Source of the DNA: CAZEGV01 sp964511645
GTDB taxonomy: Bacteria > Bacteroidota > Bacteroidia > Cytophagales > JAAEPT01
DNA: 35,585 nt
Assembly: GCA_964511645.1 (NCBI GenBank)
Contig: CAZEGV010000030.1
Coordinates: forward strand, 1 to 35,585
Direction of reading: 5' to 3'
In this document: one piece after another, positions 26,950-34,763 of the stretch
Position numbering within the stretch: position 1 is the stretch's first letter
Layout: every line of letters begins with the position of its first letter
Translations under genes and position numbers: made by a program
The notes under the pieces: model-generated
The model's database searches: none
What the model was told of the DNA's origin: nothing
Seen by the model: the letters and a program-made list of their open reading frames with translations, nothing else

Positions 26950-27888
26950 ATGGTAGCAAGAGTGAGCTTAGTAATTATTAGAATATTTTTAGGGTTAATG
27001 TTTATCTATTCAGGATGGACAAAGGTTTCTCCTATTGAGCCATTAGAATTTTCTATGCTTGAATATACACATTTACCGTGGTTTTTGAATTCAATTATTG
27101 CTAGATTATTAATTTCGTTAGAAGTGTTATTAGGGATTCTGTTAATCTTTAATTTTAAACATAAGTTAGCTATAAAGTTTTCTATGGGGCTATTGTTTTT
27201 TTTTACTTTTTACTTATCGTACGTATTACAGACCCAAGGAAATGATGGTAATTGTGGTTGTTTTGGAATTGAACATACTTTTACGCCGATAGAAGGAATT
27301 GTTAAAAACATAATTTCATTATTACTATTGTTTGCTTATGCTAAGTTTAACAAGTATGATTTAAAATTGAAACACGATAAAATTATTTGGTATTCACTAC
27401 TAGCGTCTGTAGTTGTATTTCCTCAAATAAAGGAACCCATGGATTTTAGTGTAGAAGATAAATTTGACGAATTTACAGGAATAAGTATAGGACTAGATTC
27501 GTTGAGCATTATAATTGAGAGAGAGCAAGGGATTGATTTAGTTAAGGGAAAGCATTTGATTACATTTTTTAGTATGAAATGTAAATATTGCAAATTGACT
27601 TCTCAAAAAATAAATTTAATTGCACATCGTATAGATGTTGATTTTAGTCGATTTTATTTTTTTGGGAAAGAAAAAAAGAAAATTCCTTATTATGAGGAAG
27701 ACTTAAAAAATTTTTGGAAAGAGACGAAATCAGATGTGGTGCCTAATAAAATGTTAGGAAGAGACTTATTTTATAATAAGGCGGGTTATGCATTGCCTGC
27801 GATATATTTAATTGAAGATGGTGTGGTTGTGAATCGTTTAAGTTTTAGATCGTTAGATGAAGATAAAATTTTTAATTTCTTTAAATAA
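26950..27888 (+). CDS. MauE/DoxX-type membrane protein fused to a thioredoxin-like domain
   Basis: 312 residues. Four to five membrane segments (about 5-22, 48-68, 74-93, 113-130, 144-158) make a DoxX/MauE-like module. It begins IIRIFLGLMFIYSGWTKVSP and carries the NCGCFG motif (101-106) before the last helices, as in redox-associated MauE relatives. The C-terminal part (about 200-312) resembles thioredoxin: HLITFFSMKCKYCKLTSQK with CKYC (211-214), then YALPAIYLIEDGVVVNRL with a Pro in the cis-Pro position. It is probably a membrane dithiol/disulfide protein on the periplasmic side. The partner is unknown; the Cys-rich lipoprotein encoded just upstream is a possible one by proximity only. Confidence 0.82.
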   Translation: MVARVSLVIIRIFLGLMFIYSGWTKVSPIEPLEFSMLEYTHLPWFLNSIIARLLISLEVLLGILLIFNFKHKLAIKFSMGLLFFFTFYLSYVLQTQGNDGNCGCFGIEHTFTPIEGIVKNIISLLLLFAYAKFNKYDLKLKHDKIIWYSLLASVVVFPQIKEPMDFSVEDKFDEFTGISIGLDSLSIIIEREQGIDLVKGKHLITFFSMKCKYCKLTSQKINLIAHRIDVDFSRFYFFGKEKKKIPYYEEDLKNFWKETKSDVVPNKMLGRDLFYNKAGYALPAIYLIEDGVVVNRLSFRSLDEDKIFNFFK

Positions 27889-27938
27889 ATATTAATGTTA
27901 GATTGTTTAATTTTGTGACTTGAATTCAGCATTGTACC

Positions 27939-28060
27939 ATGCGTCTAAATTAGATTAAATTGTTTTTTTTGTATTATTAAGGAATAAATAATTTAGCATA
28001 ACTGGTTACGGTACATTGTTTTAACGAAGGAAACGTGAAAAACAAACAAAATAATTGACG
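27939..28060 (+). repeat. Dispersed ~120-bp repeat, copy 1
   Basis: About 80% identical by eye to the reverse complement of 34784-34903. The strongest block (27991-28013, 23 bp, containing AGCATAACTGGTTACGG) is identical in both copies. It has no ORF. It lies between the DoxX-thioredoxin gene and the structured element before mdh. Confidence 0.75.
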
Positions 28061-28085
28061 CATATTATTAGATATCTTACGAAAA

Positions 28086-28200
28086 GCGTGAGGGATAGAG
28101 CGGTTTGTTTGAATCACGAAACGTAGCAGAGCGAAGTTTTGGGATGAGTAGTGAAAGCCCGACACTACGAGCCTTTTTTGGCGAAGTTTTGGCACGCCCA
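28086..28200. ncRNA. Structured intergenic element, possible non-coding RNA or repeat
   Basis: There is no coding potential, and base composition is higher in G+C than the flanks. Ends GCGTG (28086-28090) and CACGC (28193-28197) are complementary. GTAGTG (28148-28153) pairs with CACTAC (28163-28168) over the loop AAAGCCCGA. The 12-mer GCGAAGTTTTGG occurs twice (28131-28142, 28181-28192). The minus-strand reading GGGCGTGCC...GTCGGGCT...CCCTCACGC resembles an intergenic motif I remember from many Bacteroidota genomes. Its strand and function are unknown. Confidence 0.45.
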
Positions 28201-28240
28201 AATATTTGATATTAAGTAATCGGGGGATGAAAAAGCATAA

Positions 28241-28269
28241 AAAAACCCCACCAATTTGGTGGGGTTTTT
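28241..28269. terminator. Terminator of mdh (bidirectional shape)
   Basis: A perfect 13-bp stem, 28241-28253 with 28257-28269 (AAAAACCCCACCA and its complement), and a 3-nt loop. It starts 25 bp downstream of the mdh stop on the minus strand. Confidence 0.92.
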
Positions 28270-28293
28270 AAACGAAAAAGTAATAATAGATTA

Positions 28294-29220
28294 TTATAGT
28301 TCTAACAAAGCATTTGTTTTCTTAACACCTGCCGCACTTTCTACTAGCTTAGTTTTTTCAGCATCTCCAAGAGAGATTTCTACGATTTTTTCAATTCCAT
28401 TTGCTCCTAATACACAAGGAACACCAATTGATAAATCAGACAATCCAAACTCGCCATCTAACAATGCTGAACATGGAAATATTTTTTTAGTATCACAAGC
28501 AATAGCTTGAACCATTGCAGAGACTGCTGCACCTGGTGCGTACCATGCAGATGTTCCTAATAGACCAGTTAATGTAGCGCCACCAACTTTAGTGTCTTGA
28601 ACAACTTGATCCATTCTGTCGTCTGATAAAAACTCAGAAACAGCTACTGAGTTTCTTACAGCTTTGTTAATCAATGGAACCATCCCTTTGTCAGAGTGAC
28701 CACCGATTACCATTCCGTCAACGTCAGAAATTGGTGCTTCTAAAGCTTCAGCCAATCTATATTTGAATCTCGCTGAATCTAATGCTCCACCCATACCGAT
28801 GATTTTACTTTTAGGTAAATCAGTTGTTTTGTGAACTAAGTACGCCATTGTATCCATTGGGTTAGATACAACAATAATGATTGTGTTAGGTGAGTTTTTG
28901 ATAAGACTAGCAGATACCATTTTTACGATGCCAGCATTAATGCCAATCAATTCTTCCCTAGTCATTCCAGGTTTTCTTGGAATCCCAGAGGTGATGACGC
29001 ACACATCACTTCCTGCAGTTTTTGAGTAATCATTCGTGATACCAGTGATTTTGGTGTCAAAGCCATTTAACGATGCGGTTTGCATCAAATCCATTGCTTT
29101 CCCTTCTGCAAAACCTTCTTTAATATCTAATATTACAACCTCTGAAGCGAAGTCTTTGATTGCGATGTATTCAGCACAACTTGCACCTACTGCACCAGCT
29201 CCTACTATAGTAACTTTCAT
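28294..29220 (-). CDS. mdh: Malate dehydrogenase (LDH-like type)
   Basis: 308 residues. It interconverts malate and oxaloacetate with NAD in the TCA cycle. The N-terminus has the dinucleotide loop GAGAVGAS (7-14) and Asp32 (ILDIKEG), which favours NAD over NADP. Substrate residues are Arg82 and Arg88 (IPRKPGMTRE); Arg82 marks malate rather than lactate specificity. Also visible are Asn120 (VVSNPMD), Asp148/Arg151 (GALDSARF) and catalytic His175 (GGHSDKGMVP). It is monocistronic, divergent from the glycan operon. Confidence 0.96.
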   Translation of the reverse strand: MKVTIVGAGAVGASCAEYIAIKDFASEVVILDIKEGFAEGKAMDLMQTASLNGFDTKITGITNDYSKTAGSDVCVITSGIPRKPGMTREELIGINAGIVKMVSASLIKNSPNTIIIVVSNPMDTMAYLVHKTTDLPKSKIIGMGGALDSARFKYRLAEALEAPISDVDGMVIGGHSDKGMVPLINKAVRNSVAVSEFLSDDRMDQVVQDTKVGGATLTGLLGTSAWYAPGAAVSAMVQAIACDTKKIFPCSALLDGEFGLSDLSIGVPCVLGANGIEKIVEISLGDAEKTKLVESAAGVKKTNALLEL

Positions 29221-29341
29221 TTTTTATATGTTTTAAGATAAGTAAATTTCTAGGGTCGAATTTATTAAATCTATTGGCATTTATGAAATAATATGATGAT
29301 TATTGTATGAAGTAAGACCTTTTAATAGAAGAGGCGAGCCT

Positions 29342-29740
29342 ATGATAGATTTATTATTACCCTATATTGTCGAATTTGATACTTTTGGAAAACCTCAATT
29401 AGGATTTTTAACAATTGCCGATGAGCAATTGCCTTTTAAACCTCAACGATTGTATTGGATTTATGATACGCCAGATAATGCAGAACGAGGCGGTCATGCT
29501 CATAAAGAAAATAAAAATACATTAATCTGTATACAAGGGGTGGTGATAGTCTCATTGGAAGATTGCGATGGTAATCAATTAGATTTTGTATTGGACAACC
29601 CCAGCAAGGGTTTGTTTATACCAGCAGGTTATTGGTTAGATTTTAAGTTAAGTAATCAGGCGATACTATTATGTACAGCTTCGATGTCCCATGACCCAGA
29701 AGATTATATTCGAGATAAGGATGAGTTTCTAAACCAATAA
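29342..29740 (+). CDS. FdtA/QdtA-type dTDP-sugar 3,4-ketoisomerase (WxcM-like cupin)
   Basis: 132 residues from the ATG at 29342, which matches the family's opening (MIDLLLPYIVEFDTFGK); an in-frame TTG at 29303 would add 13 atypical residues. The cupin core has AERGGHAHKE with both His of the catalytic site (about 48-57), GLFIPAGYWLDF, and YIRDKDEF near the end, as in FdtA. These enzymes isomerise dTDP-4-keto-6-deoxyglucose to the 3-keto sugar on the way to 3-amino-3,6-dideoxyhexoses. The aminotransferase and acyltransferase that normally follow are not in the window. It is the first gene of a tight operon; 3 bp separate it from the next. Confidence 0.88.
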   Translation: MIDLLLPYIVEFDTFGKPQLGFLTIADEQLPFKPQRLYWIYDTPDNAERGGHAHKENKNTLICIQGVVIVSLEDCDGNQLDFVLDNPSKGLFIPAGYWLDFKLSNQAILLCTASMSHDPEDYIRDKDEFLNQ

Positions 29741-29743
29741 AAT

Positions 29744-30658
29744 GTGGAGTTTAAGGTTGTAAACGATATAGAAAGCTTATTAGATAGTCAGTATTTTTTT
29801 AATCAATTAGCCTATATTAAGCACCACAATATTCAAGATGAAGTAATAGTATTTCAGTTGTTAAACAATGGGATTGTTATTACTCAAGTGTATTGTTACA
29901 TCAACGATTATATAGCCAAGTCTCCATATAGAGCCCCGTTTGGTGGTATAGAAGTATTGGGTGGAGTTAAAAAAGAAGATTTAGTATACTTTTGGAATAA
30001 AATAAAACAATCTTTTTTTGGCAAAGGAGTTATGAAATGTACACTTGCGATGCCTCCTCAGTGTATGTTGAGAGAGGAGAGTTTGTTTGATTTTTTAGGT
30101 GAATTAGCAACTGAAATAATCATAGATAAAACTTATTATTGTTTGCCACAAAAAGGTTTAAAGCTGAATGAAACTAAAAGAAATACTTTGGTAAAACTCA
30201 AGAAAGAGGAATTTATAGGTGTGAAAATGATTGAGCCGATTGAAATAACCTTAGCTTATCGTCTTTTGAAAAAAAGATATGATGAAATGGCTTATCCGCT
30301 TACGATGACTTGTGACGAGCTAGTGTTGGCTTTCGAATCATTCCCTGATAAGTACCATCTTTTTAGTTTGTTGGATAAAAACAAGAGCTTGGCAGCCGTC
30401 ATGTTTGTTGTGGATGTTAATTCAGAAATACAATACATTATGTATAACGCTAGTGCCAAAGAATATGCTCAGCAAAGCCCATTAGTACTGTTGTATGATT
30501 ATGTAGCGAAAGAGGCAAAGGCAAGTGGAGTCAAATTGATTGATTATGGAATTGCTACTGTAAAAGGCGAACTAAACCATGGTTTAGCCTTTTTTAAGCA
30601 AAGTGTAGGCGGAATTTCGTCAGATAAAAAAACGTATCATTTTGATTGGTCAAATTAA
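29744..30658 (+). CDS. FemAB/GNAT-like acyl- or aminoacyl-transferase
   Basis: 304 residues starting at GTG; the overlapping ATG two bases earlier is out of frame and stops within seven codons, so GTG is the real start. No signal or membrane segment. The pattern fits FemAB-like double-GNAT proteins: AKSPYRAPFGGIEVL near 58-72, KRNTLVKLKK near 145-154, LKKRYDEMAYPLTM near 175-188, and the ending ATVKGELNHGLAFFKQSVGG. In glycan loci such proteins attach acyl or aminoacyl groups to amino sugars or peptides. Here it could acylate the amino sugar suggested by the FdtA homologue, but no substrate can be read from sequence. Confidence 0.7.
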   Translation: MEFKVVNDIESLLDSQYFFNQLAYIKHHNIQDEVIVFQLLNNGIVITQVYCYINDYIAKSPYRAPFGGIEVLGGVKKEDLVYFWNKIKQSFFGKGVMKCTLAMPPQCMLREESLFDFLGELATEIIIDKTYYCLPQKGLKLNETKRNTLVKLKKEEFIGVKMIEPIEITLAYRLLKKRYDEMAYPLTMTCDELVLAFESFPDKYHLFSLLDKNKSLAAVMFVVDVNSEIQYIMYNASAKEYAQQSPLVLLYDYVAKEAKASGVKLIDYGIATVKGELNHGLAFFKQSVGGISSDKKTYHFDWSN

Positions 30659-30661
30659 GAG

Positions 30662-31999
30662 ATGAAAGACTTACTGTATAGCATTCGTAGTTTGTTGATT
30701 GTGATATTCTCACCTTTATTGTCATTGTGGTATATCCGTTATTGGTTTAAAGTTCACTCTGACTACTTGCCTGATGATAAAATCGCTTATGCTAATACTT
30801 TGGGTTATACTGATAAGATGTTTTATTATGAAAATGAGAAAGTAAAGTTTTATTTGTCAAGCGAAAAAAAAATTAAGATACGGATTTGTATTGCCGTTTC
30901 GGCATATGAGGATGAGGAAATAGAAAGTTTTAATGTGGATTCAAAACAACAAAATAACCAAGCCGATCCTAAAACAGGCTGTAATTGGGAGCTTAGTTTT
31001 GAGCTTTCCTTAGCAGGTTATAAACAAGGTTATTATAAAGTGTTTCTAAACAATGAATTTATCATTACGTTTATTGTAGCGAAACAAGTAAAAAAGGCAG
31101 ATGTTTTAGTCATAGCACCAGTAAGTACTTGGGTAGCCTATAATCACTTTGGCGGGCAATCGGTATATGACAATTATAAAGAGAATAAAACCGTTCACTT
31201 TGTTTCTGCTCAGCGTCCTAATTTAGCATTAACATATAATCCTATTGACAATATTCATGATATGCCTGTTGAGATTAATATCTATAAATGGTTTGAATCT
31301 CATTGTAATACGGCAATAATCCCTGATTACATGCTAGAAACTGCTGTGCCTGATTGCAAAATAGCAGTACTTTCTTATCATTGTGAGTACGTCAGTAAAA
31401 AAATGTATGACGCTTTACGTAAAACAAAAATATCGCTAATAAGTTTGGGGGGTAACCAGGTTTTTTGGAAAATAAAATGGTCTGATAATTATCAAACATT
31501 AGAAGTAAGAAAAGATGTTACTTTTTTTGAAAATAGTTTGAAAATAGGAGGAGGGTGGAGACATTCTTTTCAGCCAGAAGACAGACTACTTGGTGTGCGA
31601 TACACAGAAGCAGGGATAGGTACATTCTCACCCTATAAGGTCACTAATCCAACACATTTCTTGTATAATGGTTTAGAAGCTAGAAAAGGAGAACTTTTTG
31701 GAGAAAAGGGAATAAATGAACTAGGGATTTGTGGAGACGAAACAGATGTTGCAACTTTAATCTCTAATGTTCAAGTTGAAGTTATTGCAGAAGGGTTGAA
31801 TCCTAAAGATGGCGAATTATATCAAAATTATAATGGTGACAATAAGGTTTGGGACGGAAAAGGTGGAGGACAAATCACTTATAAAGAAGAGAATGGGAGA
31901 GGGGTCTTGAGTACAGGTGCTATACAGAGTGGGTCAGGCTTAGGTACGGATAAAGTATTTACTCAGATAATATCTAACTTTATTGCACGTTATTTGTGA
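30662..31999 (+). CDS. N,N-dimethylformamidase large-subunit-like protein
   Basis: 445 residues. A hydrophobic N-terminal segment (about 8-29) suggests a membrane anchor. About 30-140 is a beta-sandwich-like region (YYKVFLNNEFIITFIV). From about 145 the sequence resembles the C-terminal domain of the N,N-dimethylformamidase beta subunit: ADVLVIAPVSTWVAYNHFGG (146-165), SYHCEYVSKKMYDAL (238-252), and SLGGNQVFWKIKW (261-273). The known enzyme hydrolyses an amide at a mononuclear iron held by two Tyr and one Glu; Tyr160, Glu242 and Tyr243 are candidates here but need an alignment. It is shorter than the characterised subunit (over 700 residues) and no small subunit is nearby. Its place in a glycan operon suggests an N-acyl sugar amidase role. 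Confidence 0.6.
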   Translation: MKDLLYSIRSLLIVIFSPLLSLWYIRYWFKVHSDYLPDDKIAYANTLGYTDKMFYYENEKVKFYLSSEKKIKIRICIAVSAYEDEEIESFNVDSKQQNNQADPKTGCNWELSFELSLAGYKQGYYKVFLNNEFIITFIVAKQVKKADVLVIAPVSTWVAYNHFGGQSVYDNYKENKTVHFVSAQRPNLALTYNPIDNIHDMPVEINIYKWFESHCNTAIIPDYMLETAVPDCKIAVLSYHCEYVSKKMYDALRKTKISLISLGGNQVFWKIKWSDNYQTLEVRKDVTFFENSLKIGGGWRHSFQPEDRLLGVRYTEAGIGTFSPYKVTNPTHFLYNGLEARKGELFGEKGINELGICGDETDVATLISNVQVEVIAEGLNPKDGELYQNYNGDNKVWDGKGGGQITYKEENGRGVLSTGAIQSGSGLGTDKVFTQIISNFIARYL

Positions 32000-32005
32000 G
32001 CACCT

Positions 32006-33142
32006 TTGAAAGCTAAAATTCAACATATTGCCATTTTGACGACAAGTCACCCAGCATTGGATGATAGATTTTTTTATCACTTTGCTTCTACGCTAAGAGA
32101 TGAAGGGTGTCAAACGGCAATATTTGTGACCACAAAAACAGAAGATAGAATTGTTGATGGTATTCTCGTAAGAGGAATTGAAAACACTTTAGCGAAAGCA
32201 AAAAAAATAACGTGGTTTGTAGAGCAGTTACTTGAGTCTAATCCCAACACTGTAATTTGTGTAGATCCACTCACGGTTTTAGCAGCAAAAAAGTATAAGA
32301 AGCAATCTAAAAAAAATGTTTTAATTGTTTATGATATTACAGAATGGTATCCATCTAAAAAAAATATAGAAGAACTAAAAGGATTTAAAAAGCTAGTGAA
32401 GGTGTTTACCCTGTTCTTTTTTGGTTTGTATGCTGTTGCTAAAGCGGATAAACTAATTGAAGGAGAATATTATAAAGGTCGATTTTATCGATTTTTTCTT
32501 TTTTGGAAACCAATAAAAAGAATTTCTTACTACCCATCTCAATCATATATTAAATATACACCAATAGAAGCCAATAAAAATAAGGTGACACTGGCGTACA
32601 CAGGTAGGATTAGTATAGAAAAAGGCACAGGTGTGTTTCTTAAAGTAGCGGAATCAATTGCTCAAAACAACCCTAATACAAAGATAAAAGCAGTATTATT
32701 GGGAAGAGTAGACTCCGAAAAAGACCGAGAAAATATACAGCGTTTAATGCCTAAAATTCATAATTTAGAAATCACTTGGTCAGAGGAAGTCCCTTATCAA
32801 GAATATATTAAACGATTAGCTGATTTTGATGTTTTATTTGATTTGCGGGTAGCTGATTTTGAAAATCAACACTGTTTACCTATTAAACTATTTTATTATA
32901 TGGCAGTAGGGAGACCGTTTATTTATACTAAACTTAAGGCAATTACTCAAGCATTAGGCGAAGAGGTAGGAGGTTTTTTAGTTGATCCCAATGATACTTT
33001 GTCTATTATAAAAGCAACACAACAATATATAGACTCGCCCATAAAAATGCAAGAAGATGCTAATAGAGGGAGAGCATTGTATTTGAGAAAATACAATTGG
33101 GAGAAAATAAAAATAGAATTTTTAGACTGGGTGCTCAAATGA
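32006..33142 (+). CDS. Glycosyltransferase, GT4-like
   Basis: 378 residues beginning at a TTG; no in-frame ATG or GTG gives the conserved N-terminus, which starts KIQHIAILTTSHPALDDRFF. This HPALDDR segment is typical of the acceptor domain of GT4-type enzymes. The nucleotide-sugar half has LAYTGRISIEKGTGVFL (197-213), AVLLGRVDSEKD, and HCLPIKLFYYMAVGRPFI, where GT4 enzymes normally have E..G.P; here the Glu position appears to be Lys/Leu-rich, so the exact EX7E motif is unclear. A hydrophobic patch (about 130-146) suggests membrane association. It overlaps the flippase gene by 4 bp (ATGA). Likely role: adding a sugar to a lipid-linked glycan. Confidence 0.85.
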   Translation: MKAKIQHIAILTTSHPALDDRFFYHFASTLRDEGCQTAIFVTTKTEDRIVDGILVRGIENTLAKAKKITWFVEQLLESNPNTVICVDPLTVLAAKKYKKQSKKNVLIVYDITEWYPSKKNIEELKGFKKLVKVFTLFFFGLYAVAKADKLIEGEYYKGRFYRFFLFWKPIKRISYYPSQSYIKYTPIEANKNKVTLAYTGRISIEKGTGVFLKVAESIAQNNPNTKIKAVLLGRVDSEKDRENIQRLMPKIHNLEITWSEEVPYQEYIKRLADFDVLFDLRVADFENQHCLPIKLFYYMAVGRPFIYTKLKAITQALGEEVGGFLVDPNDTLSIIKATQQYIDSPIKMQEDANRGRALYLRKYNWEKIKIEFLDWVLK

Positions 33143-34314
33143 AGTTTGTGGGAAATATATCATTCACCTTGATTAGTAGAAGCCTTGTTGCGGTTATTAA
33201 TTTTATAATGATTGTGATTACCTCTAGGGTTTTAGGACCAGAAGGGAGAGGAGATATCGCCTTGCTGATGACAGATGTAAGTATAACTATGATGATTTTT
33301 GGAATCGTTGGAGGTTCTACGGTTATTTATCACTTACCTAAGTACAAGTCGATTATCAAAGTAATATTATTTGCTTTGCTATTGCTAGTGCCGGTTATCG
33401 TATTGTCTAATATTACTTTCGATTTTATTCACCCATCGGTGTATCGTAGCTTGGTAACGATGATGATGCTTGTAGTTGGGTTATCTACTGTTGGGCTTAA
33501 TGTTCTGATTGGACGAAAAGAAATTGTAAAATATAGTCTACTCTCTTTATTAGCACCATTGTTTACATTGTTGGTTTTTTATTTTCATCGTTCACACTCT
33601 ATCGAGACGTACTTGCAAGCTTACTTGATTGGACAGAGTGTTATTGTTTTGGGTTTGTTTTCTGTTTGGAAGCAGGTTTTTATCTCAAAAATCGAGCTTG
33701 ATACTCAAGCATGGAAAAAAATAGCGACTTATGGCATTACCAACGAAATGGCAGGGTTTATACAATTTGTTAGTTATAGAGCATCGTTGTATGTATTGTT
33801 TTGGTATGTAAACAAAGCGGAGGCGGGTAAATATGCCAATGCACTTGTCCTTTGCGAGTCCCTTTGGATTATTTCTAGGAGTATAGCCCTTAATCAATAC
33901 TCCGAAATTGTAAACGAGCCAGACAAGGCAGTTTTGATAACGAAAAAAAGTTTAAAATACATTATTGTGCTTATGCTTCCCGCTATTGTTTTATTGTTAT
34001 TATTACCACAAGAGTTGTATGCCCAATTATTTGGAAATAAATTTGATGGTATCAAGCAAGATATGATTTATCTTTTACCAGGAGTATTTGCTTTAGCAGT
34101 TTCCTCTTCTTGGGCAAATTATTTTTCGGCAATTGGTAAGGTTTATATCAATAATATAAAAGCCTTTACAGGTACGGTAGTGATAGCGATATCTTTGGTA
34201 GTTTTAGTGCCGTTATATGGTAGGACAGGAGCTGCAATAGCTACTTCCTTAAGCTATATAAGTTCTTTTTTTGTATTGGTTTATTTTTATTATGTAAAAA
34301 AAAATCCCTGCTAA
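33139..34314 (+). CDS. Wzx-type oligosaccharide flippase (MOP superfamily)
   Basis: 391 residues from the ATG of the ATGA overlap with the glycosyltransferase stop; a frame open further upstream lies inside that gene. It is almost entirely hydrophobic, with ten to twelve likely membrane segments (e.g. SLVAVINFIMIVITSRVLGP at 12-31, IIKVILFALLLLVPVIVL, IIVLMLPAIVLLLLLP). The loop RVLGPEGRGDIALL is characteristic of Wzx/RfbX polysaccharide exporters. Slightly shorter than usual (about 420-480). It would move lipid-linked repeat units across the inner membrane. Last gene of the operon; its stop lies in a hairpin that serves the opposite strand. Confidence 0.88.
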   Translation: MKFVGNISFTLISRSLVAVINFIMIVITSRVLGPEGRGDIALLMTDVSITMMIFGIVGGSTVIYHLPKYKSIIKVILFALLLLVPVIVLSNITFDFIHPSVYRSLVTMMMLVVGLSTVGLNVLIGRKEIVKYSLLSLLAPLFTLLVFYFHRSHSIETYLQAYLIGQSVIVLGLFSVWKQVFISKIELDTQAWKKIATYGITNEMAGFIQFVSYRASLYVLFWYVNKAEAGKYANALVLCESLWIISRSIALNQYSEIVNEPDKAVLITKKSLKYIIVLMLPAIVLLLLLPQELYAQLFGNKFDGIKQDMIYLLPGVFALAVSSSWANYFSAIGKVYINNIKAFTGTVVIAISLVVLVPLYGRTGAAIATSLSYISSFFVLVYFYYVKKNPC

Positions 34315-34326
34315 GTTAATAGCAGG
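34296..34326 (-). terminator. Terminator of the minus-strand coiled-coil gene, overlapping the flippase stop
   Basis: On the minus strand the stem CCTGCT/AGCAGG (34321-34326 with 34307-34312) is followed by nine T (34304-34296). On the plus strand the T tract is missing, so it acts for the minus gene ending at 34389. It is embedded in the last codons of the flippase gene. Confidence 0.6.
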
Positions 34327-34388
34327 AATTGGGTGTTAAGTTATGTTTATTACCGTGATGGGTGACACCTGTTAAATCTATTAATACG

Positions 34389-34685
34389 TCATTTTTTCAC
34401 TATTTGTAGTAGGTTAGCATATTCATCTGAGTACCTAGATACTTCTACTTTTATATCTTCAATTCCTTCTTGGACATCTTTTATTTTATCAACCTTACCT
34501 TGTATAGCTGGTAAATCTGTTCCTATTACAGTCTCAATTTTTGTATCCAGTTCTTTGATTTTTTGAACAATGATACCTTGGTTTTTATCAATAGTATCAA
34601 AAGTTACTATTTGACGATTCACATTATCTATTACAATATTTAAAATTTTAGATATTTCTTTCTCTATTTTTTTTAGATTATCCAT
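34389..34685 (-). CDS. Small coiled-coil protein of unknown function
   Basis: 98 residues with no signal peptide. Nearly continuous heptad-like pattern of Ile/Leu/Val with Lys/Glu/Asp (KKIEKEISKILNIVID at 5-20; LDTKIETVIGTDLPAIQGKV at 46-65; KIKDVQEGIEDIKVEVSRY at 67-85), so it should form a long helical bundle or oligomer. I do not recognise a family. It has a plausible promoter (34706-34738) and terminator (34296-34326), which supports it being a real gene. The surroundings are gene-poor and look like an accessory region. Confidence 0.6.
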   Translation of the reverse strand: MDNLKKIEKEISKILNIVIDNVNRQIVTFDTIDKNQGIIVQKIKELDTKIETVIGTDLPAIQGKVDKIKDVQEGIEDIKVEVSRYSDEYANLLQIVKK

Positions 34686-34705
34686 ATTGTAGTTTGTCTA
34701 CGGTT

Positions 34706-34738
34706 CAAATATGTATGTGATATTTCCGAAAAACAAAA
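34706..34738 (-). promoter_or_regulatory. Possible promoter of the coiled-coil gene
   Basis: On the minus strand TTTTG (34734-34738) is followed after 24 nt by TTTG (34706-34709). The -7 box reads CATATTTG, one base away from TAnnTTTG. It lies 20 nt before the ATG at 34685. Confidence 0.35.
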
Positions 34739-34763
34739 TAATATTTAACAATACAAGCTAGTA

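Noticed and set aside
29303..29341. N-terminal extension of the FdtA-like gene from a TTG
   Set aside because: The family starts at the MID... position; the extra 13 residues do not match and the ATG at 29342 is in frame.
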